Below, in pieces: positions 59,712-64,000 of a DNA stretch of 64,000 bases. The notes beneath the pieces were generated by a model that made no database searches, had not been told where the DNA came from, and saw only the letters and a program-made list of their open reading frames with translations. Every line of letters begins with the position of its first letter. The first letter of the stretch is position 1. The position numbers and the translations under genes are program-made. This DNA comes from Desulforamulus ruminis DSM 2154. GTDB taxonomy: Bacteria > Bacillota > Desulfotomaculia > Desulfotomaculales > Desulfotomaculaceae. The stretch spans positions 1,674,001 to 1,738,000 of the forward strand of contig NC_015589.1 in assembly GCF_000215085.1 (NCBI RefSeq). Direction: 5' to 3'.

Positions 59712-60845
59712 TTGGAAGCGGGTACTGACAGTCATTATATGCAAATGGCCCTGGAACTGGCTGCCAGAGCCAGGGGGCGCACCAGCCCCAATCCCCTGGT
59801 GGGGGCGGTTATTGTCAAGGAAGGGCAGGTTATTGGGAAAGGGTTTCATGCCAAAGCAGGGGGCGCCCATGCCGAAGTGGTTGCTCTGATGGAGGCCGGC
59901 GAACAGGCCCGGGATGCCACCCTATACGTCACCCTGGAGCCTTGCTGCCATTACGGGCGGACCGGTCCCTGCACGGAAGCGGTAATCAAGGCAGGCATTA
60001 AACGGGTGGTGGCGGCCATGACCGACCCCAATCCCTTGGTTGCCGGGAAGGGCCTGGAAGTTTTAAAAAAGGCCGGTGTGGAAGTAAAGGCCGGTGTCCT
60101 GGAACAGGAGGCAATGCACTTAAATGAGGCGTTTATCAAATATATTACCACTAAACGCCCCTTTGTAATTTTAAAGTCGGCCACCAGCCTGGACGGTAAA
60201 ATTGCCACTGCCGGTGGTGAATCCCAGTGGATTACCGGAAAGGCGGCCCGGGAACAGGGGCATTGGCTGCGGGACAGGGTGGATGCCATCCTGGTAGGCG
60301 TCAATACCATTCTTGCCGATGACCCTTCTCTGACGACGCGGCTGCCTGAAGGAAGGGGAAAGGACCCCGTCCGCATTGTGGTAGACAGTTTGGCCCGGAC
60401 TCCCACCGCAGCCAAGGTATTGCTGCAGGAATCCGCAGCCCATACCATGATTGCCACCACCGAAGCGGCTCCCGTTGAACGAAGGGCCAGTTTAATGGCG
60501 GCCGGGGCAGAAGTACTGGTTGTCCCGGGTCCGGGCCCCCGGGTGGATCTGGTGAAATTAATGGAATTACTGGGGGAAAAGCAAATAACCCAGATTTTAA
60601 TTGAAGGGGGCGGGAAGTTAAACGGTTCCGCCCTGGCGGCAGGCATCGTAGACAAAGTGGTCTGGTTTATCGCCCCTAAGATTATTGGCGGGGATAGTGC
60701 TCCGGGAGCCATAAGGGGGGACGGGGTTCAGGCTCTTAAAGACGCAACCCAATTATACGATGTTTCTGTTCAGTGCCTGGAGGGAGACTTTGCTTTTACC
60801 GGATATACCTCAAAAAGGGGTGAGAGAATATCTTTACTGGAATAA
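59712..60845 (+). CDS. ribD: bifunctional riboflavin biosynthesis deaminase/reductase
   Basis: About 377 residues. The N-terminal deaminase has the zinc motif H-A-E-V ... P-C-C-H-Y-G-R-T-G-P-C; the C-terminal reductase has K-S-A-T-S-L-D-G-K-I-A and G-G-G-K-L-N-G. It converts the pyrimidine product of GTP cyclohydrolase II in two steps. TTG at 59712 is eight bases after AGGAG; the in-frame ATG at 59703 would sit on the ribosome site, so the start is not certain. Confidence 0.95.
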   Translation: MEAGTDSHYMQMALELAARARGRTSPNPLVGAVIVKEGQVIGKGFHAKAGGAHAEVVALMEAGEQARDATLYVTLEPCCHYGRTGPCTEAVIKAGIKRVVAAMTDPNPLVAGKGLEVLKKAGVEVKAGVLEQEAMHLNEAFIKYITTKRPFVILKSATSLDGKIATAGGESQWITGKAAREQGHWLRDRVDAILVGVNTILADDPSLTTRLPEGRGKDPVRIVVDSLARTPTAAKVLLQESAAHTMIATTEAAPVERRASLMAAGAEVLVVPGPGPRVDLVKLMELLGEKQITQILIEGGGKLNGSALAAGIVDKVVWFIAPKIIGGDSAPGAIRGDGVQALKDATQLYDVSVQCLEGDFAFTGYTSKRGERISLLE

Positions 60846-61480
60846 TTGAGGAGATTGGAACCATTAAGAATGTTTCTAGGGGATCCGACTCCGCCAAGCT
60901 GCATATCCTGGCTTCCAAAGTGCTGGAAGATGCCCGGGTGGGGGACAGTATCGCGGTGAATGGAGTTTGTCTGACGGCTACTACCTTTGGAGACGGGATA
61001 TTTACAGCCGATGTAATGGCAGAGACCCTGGACAAGACCAATTTAAAGGAATTACGGCCGGGCAGCAGGGTAAACCTGGAAAGAGCCCTGCGCTTAGGGG
61101 ACCGGCTGGGGGGGCACATGGTATCCGGCCATGTGGACGGCATCGGGACCATTGTGGGTCTGGAGAAACGAGATATTGCCACCCTGGTTATGGTTCAGGC
61201 GCCGGACCAGGTCATGAAATACATCATCAACAAAGGTTCCATTGCCATCGACGGCACCAGTCTTACGGTGGTAAGTTTCCAGCGGGACCGGTTTCAGGTT
61301 TCCTTGATCCCTCACACCGCCCATGCCACCGTGCTGGGCAGTAAAAAAGTCGGAGAGACTGTAAATCTTGAAGCGGATTTGTTGGGAAAATATATTGAAC
61401 GTTTACTGCAGGGCCGGGGGGAACAAAGGGAAAATTCCCAACTGAACCTCCAGTTCTTGGCGGCCAACGGATTTTTATAA
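60830..61480 (+). CDS. ribE: riboflavin synthase alpha chain, apparent ATC start
   Basis: About 216 residues, the usual length. The protein starts [13 protein letters not shown], the invariant N-terminus of riboflavin synthase, and the codon at the Met position is ATC (60830), seven bases after AGGGGTGAG. No ATG, GTG or TTG occurs in frame until GTG 60920, which would remove 30 essential residues. It overlaps the end of ribD by 16 bp. Two lumazine-binding repeats (V-N-G-V-C-L-T and I-D-G-T-S-L-T-V) are intact. It makes riboflavin from two 6,7-dimethyl-8-ribityllumazine molecules. Confidence 0.9.
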   Translation: MFTGIIEEIGTIKNVSRGSDSAKLHILASKVLEDARVGDSIAVNGVCLTATTFGDGIFTADVMAETLDKTNLKELRPGSRVNLERALRLGDRLGGHMVSGHVDGIGTIVGLEKRDIATLVMVQAPDQVMKYIINKGSIAIDGTSLTVVSFQRDRFQVSLIPHTAHATVLGSKKVGETVNLEADLLGKYIERLLQGRGEQRENSQLNLQFLAANGFL

Positions 61481-61495
61481 AGGAGGAAGACGGAC

Positions 61496-62722
61496 GTGAC
61501 ATTTACGTTTAATACCATTGAAGAAGCCATTGAAGATATCCGGGCAGGGAAAATGGTGGTGGTGGTGGATGATGAGGACCGGGAAAACGAGGGGGATCTT
61601 ATCATGGCCGCCGAGAAGGTGACCACCGAAGCGGTCAATTTCATGGCCACCCACGGGCGGGGGTTGATTTGTATGCCTATTTACGGGGAACGGCTGGATC
61701 AGTTGGCGCTGCCGGCGATGGTCAGCAATAATACCGACCCCCACGGCACCGCTTTTACCGTATCTGTGGATGCCAAGGAATGCTCCACCGGGATCTCCGC
61801 TGTTGAACGGGCCCTGACCATCCAGAAGATTATGGATCCGGACACACAGCCGGAAGATTTACGCCGTCCCGGACACATCTTTCCCCTCCGGGCGAAAGAG
61901 GGTGGAGTGCTGGTGCGCACCGGCCACACCGAGGCGTCGGTGGATTTGTCCCGCCTGGCGGGGCTAAAGCCTGCCGCTGTTATTTGCGAAATCATGAAGG
62001 ACGACGGCACCATGGCCAGGGTGCCGGAATTGGTGGAATTTTGTAAAACCCATAATCTAAAGCTGATTACCATTGCCGATTTAATTAAATACCGCAGCCG
62101 CCACGAGAAATTTATTAAACGCGTTGATTCTGCCAAAATGCCCACCAAGTTTGGGGATTTTACAGCGGTGGCCTATGAAAGCCTGCTGGACGGCAAGGGG
62201 CATATCGCCATGGTGAAAGGGGATCTTTCCAGTGTGGAAGCCCCTTTGGTCCGGGTTCATTCGGAATGCTTAACCGGGGATGTTTTTGGTTCCTGCCGCT
62301 GCGACTGCGGGGATCAGTTGGCCAAAGCCATGCAGGCCATTGAAAAAGAGGGGACCGGTGTTTTGCTTTATATGCGTCAGGAGGGCAGGGGAATCGGCCT
62401 GTTAAATAAAATCAGAGCCTATAAGCTGCAGGATTTAGGCGCTGACACGGTGGAAGCCAACCTGGCCCTGGGTTTTCCCGCCGATCTCAGGGACTATGGA
62501 ATTGGCGCACAAATTTTAGTTGATTTAGGGCTCAGCAAAATTCGCCTGTTAACCAATAATCCTCGGAAGATAGCAGGATTGGAAGGTCACGGTCTGGAAG
62601 TGGTGGACCGGGTGCCCATTGAAATCGCGGCGGGACAGGCCAACGCAAAATATTTAAGCACCAAGAAATGCAAACTAGGCCATTTGCTCACGGTAACAGA
62701 TCAAAATAAAAAGACCAGTTAA
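61496..62722 (+). CDS. ribBA: bifunctional DHBP synthase / GTP cyclohydrolase II
   Basis: 408 residues from GTG behind AGGAGG. RibB half (to ~205): [11 protein letters not shown] and [16 protein letters not shown]. RibA half: [18 protein letters not shown] zinc site and [10 protein letters not shown]. It supplies both precursors of riboflavin. Confidence 0.97.
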   Translation: MTFTFNTIEEAIEDIRAGKMVVVVDDEDRENEGDLIMAAEKVTTEAVNFMATHGRGLICMPIYGERLDQLALPAMVSNNTDPHGTAFTVSVDAKECSTGISAVERALTIQKIMDPDTQPEDLRRPGHIFPLRAKEGGVLVRTGHTEASVDLSRLAGLKPAAVICEIMKDDGTMARVPELVEFCKTHNLKLITIADLIKYRSRHEKFIKRVDSAKMPTKFGDFTAVAYESLLDGKGHIAMVKGDLSSVEAPLVRVHSECLTGDVFGSCRCDCGDQLAKAMQAIEKEGTGVLLYMRQEGRGIGLLNKIRAYKLQDLGADTVEANLALGFPADLRDYGIGAQILVDLGLSKIRLLTNNPRKIAGLEGHGLEVVDRVPIEIAAGQANAKYLSTKKCKLGHLLTVTDQNKKTS

Positions 62723-62759
62723 TAGGAGCATCTAAAACAGAAACAGGGGGATCGAGGAT

Positions 62760-63227
62760 ATGACAAAAGTATTTGAAGGACATTTAGTAGGGAACGGATT
62801 AAAATTTGGCATTGTGGTGGGGCGTTTCAATGAGTTTATCACCCATAAGCTGCTGGGCGGGGCTCTTGACGCCTTGAAGCGGCATGGCGTTGAAGAGGAC
62901 GATATTGAAATCGCCTGGGTTCCGGGGGCCTTTGAGGTACCTCTGGTGGCCAAAAAGATGGCCGGCTTAAAGCGCTATGACGCGGTCATCTGCCTGGGAG
63001 CCATTATTCGCGGGGCAACACCGCACTTTGATTATGTTGCCGCCGAAGTTTCCAAAGGAGTGGCCAAGGTGGGTCTGGATTCCGATCTGCCGGTGGTCTT
63101 TGGCGTAATTACCGCGGATACCATTGAACAGGCCATTGAGCGGGCCGGCACCAAAGCCGGTAATAAAGGCTGGGATGCTGCCAATACCGCTCTGGAGATG
63201 GCCAATTTGTTAAAAGAATTAGCCTAA
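62760..63227 (+). CDS. ribH: 6,7-dimethyl-8-ribityllumazine synthase
   Basis: 155 residues. F-N-E-F-I-T near 22, W-V-P-G-A-F-E-V-P near 54, [15 protein letters not shown] (with catalytic His) and F-G-V-I-T are the classic motifs. Last gene of the riboflavin operon. Confidence 0.97.
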   Translation: MTKVFEGHLVGNGLKFGIVVGRFNEFITHKLLGGALDALKRHGVEEDDIEIAWVPGAFEVPLVAKKMAGLKRYDAVICLGAIIRGATPHFDYVAAEVSKGVAKVGLDSDLPVVFGVITADTIEQAIERAGTKAGNKGWDAANTALEMANLLKELA

Positions 63228-63244
63228 GGGGTGTTTCTTTGGGG

Positions 63245-63326
63245 GCCTGTTGCTAGTCTTATGCCGTATTCCTTGAGAGTCCTGTACAGGACCCTTAAGC
63301 ATACCCCATAGTCTAACAACAGGACC
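63245..63326. repeat. long imperfect inverted repeat downstream of ribH
   Basis: About 80 bp that folds on itself around GTCCTGTACAGGAC (63279-63292), with matching outer segments CCTGTTG (63246-63252) and CAACAGG (63317-63323). No T-run follows, so it is not a simple terminator. Confidence 0.75.
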
Positions 63327-63349
63327 TCAGAGGAATACGTTTTAGCTCT

Positions 63350-63392
63350 AACGACAAAAAAACGGCCCTTGGCCGTTTTTGTCGTTTTTATT
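63350..63392. terminator. bidirectional terminator between ribH and rpmB
   Basis: AACGAC-AAAAACGGCC / GGCCGTTTTT-GTCGTT with long A and T runs on both sides. Confidence 0.92.
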
Positions 63393-63404
63393 TACGGGGT
63401 GTAA

Positions 63405-63593
63405 CTAAATAGCACGCTGTACTTTTCCACTCCGGAGACAACGGGTGCAAACCATAATCCGTTTGGGGGAACCATCAATGATGGCCTTTACCCTTTGCAG
63501 GTTGGGAGACCAAGTCCGCTTTGTCCGAATATGGGAGTGGCTTAATTTAATGCCAACGGCAACACCTTTGCCGCAAACCTCGCATTTGGCCAT
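63405..63593 (-). CDS. rpmB: 50S ribosomal protein L28, zinc-ribbon type
   Basis: 62 residues with C-E-V-C-G near the N-terminus and C-T-R-C near the C-terminus (the C+ form with a bound zinc), and S-H-S-H-I-R-T-K-R-T-W. Binds 23S rRNA. Divergent from recG, as in many Clostridia. Confidence 0.97.
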   Translation of the reverse strand: MAKCEVCGKGVAVGIKLSHSHIRTKRTWSPNLQRVKAIIDGSPKRIMVCTRCLRSGKVQRAI

Positions 63594-63837
63594 TGTTACA
63601 CCTCCTTTAGGGACACACCTTCTATGTCCATAAATCCTCTCACAAGCTCACTGAATTAGTATACCACAAATAAAGGTAAAATCAAACGGTATTTTACTTA
63701 TGTTACTTTATGGAGAAATACTTCTCAGGAAAATAATGCCATGTTATAATGAGAACATATGTTTTTGTGCCTTTTAATCATTGATTAAAAAACTTTGGTT
63801 ATAGGCGGACCTTCATGACCTGGATGAGGTGATGATT

Positions 63838-64000
63838 TTGCTGTTACAAAAACCGGTGCAGTTTCTCAAAGGAGTGGGACCCCAGCGGGCCAGACAGTTG
63901 GAGCGGATCGGTATTTTAAGCGTTGGGGATTTACTTTATCATTTTCCCCGGGAATACCAGGACCGGAGCAGCATTCGACCGGCCCACTCCTTTGCTCACG
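63838..64000 (+). CDS. recG: ATP-dependent DNA helicase RecG (N-terminal fragment)
   Basis: 54 codons to the window edge. P-V-Q-F-L-K-G-V-G-P-x-R-A-x-x-L and D-L-L-Y-H-F-P-R-E-Y-Q-D-R are the hallmark start of the RecG wedge domain. The start is probably TTG 63838 (GAGGTG six bases upstream), with ATG 63832 as alternative. It remodels stalled replication forks. Truncated only by the window. Confidence 0.93.
   Translation, partial: MLLQKPVQFLKGVGPQRARQLERIGILSVGDLLYHFPREYQDRSSIRPAHSFAH

Noticed and set aside
60951-62148. Long ORFs on both strands within ribD, ribE and ribBA
   Set aside because: They are by-products of GC-rich codon use; the riboflavin proteins are complete and recognisable.

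Overview
The window reads as chromosome of a Gram-positive, endospore-forming anaerobe of the Clostridia, most like Desulfotomaculum/Desulforamulus-type Peptococcaceae. This is inferred from strong Shine-Dalgarno sites with frequent TTG/GTG starts, a DegS/DegU-type two-component pair, a SleB-like hydrolase, a DnaD-domain protein, a zinc-ribbon L28 protein, T-rich intrinsic terminators, and catabolism of a sulfonate to sulfite. No species can be proven from the window alone.

Layout. 0-4.6 kb: the tail of a nitrogenase-component-1-like protein, a polytopic membrane protein, a GNAT acetyltransferase, an alpha/alpha-toroid protein, a lincosamide nucleotidyltransferase-like protein and four tRNAs (Leu, Gln, Tyr, Glu). 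4.7-13.6 kb: a large soluble hybrid kinase with three receivers and an Hpt domain, a branched-chain aminotransferase, two small paralogues, a bactofilin-like membrane protein, a MORN-like repeat protein and a dienelactone-hydrolase-like protein. 13.8-21.5 kb: an MFS transporter, a convergent LysR regulator, then a four-gene run of lipoyl carrier (GcvH-like), glutaredoxin/radical-SAM-like fusion, cytosolic arylsulfotransferase-fold protein and dihydrolipoamide dehydrogenase, followed by a Crp/Fnr regulator. I cannot match this run to a described pathway. 21.6-22.9 kb: a fluoride riboswitch, a decayed universal stress protein gene and two crcB genes. 23-39 kb: tRNA-Pro, an anchored phosphatase-fold protein, a sulfite/nitrite reductase-like half protein, DegS/DegU-like genes, an MCP, pstSCA without pstB, DnaD, SleB, a LysM-superoxide dismutase fusion, a lipoprotein PBP1A and a second tRNA-Pro. 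39-44 kb: a VOC protein, an attenuator-controlled MFS drug pump, a Nudix gene under a ykkC-type (probably nucleoside-diphosphate) riboswitch, a TetR locus and a secreted protein.

44.1-59 kb is a sulfolactate catabolic island. A divergent FadR-type regulator faces slcC-comC-suyA-suyB-tctB-tctA-tctC-terC. A second transcription unit, suyA2-suyB2-tctC2, has its own copy of the same promoter and operator, and is followed by pduL-like and ackA genes. SlcC and ComC together would invert (S)-sulfolactate to (R)-sulfolactate via sulfopyruvate. SuyAB would cleave (R)-sulfolactate to pyruvate and sulfite. Acetyl-CoA from pyruvate can give ATP through PduL and AckA, and sulfite is either exported or used as electron acceptor. 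The two suyAB copies are almost identical over 1,469 bp, although their flanks have diverged.

59-64 kb: an FMN riboswitch controls ribD-ribE-ribBA-ribH, where ribE appears to begin at a non-canonical ATC codon. rpmB and the start of recG follow.
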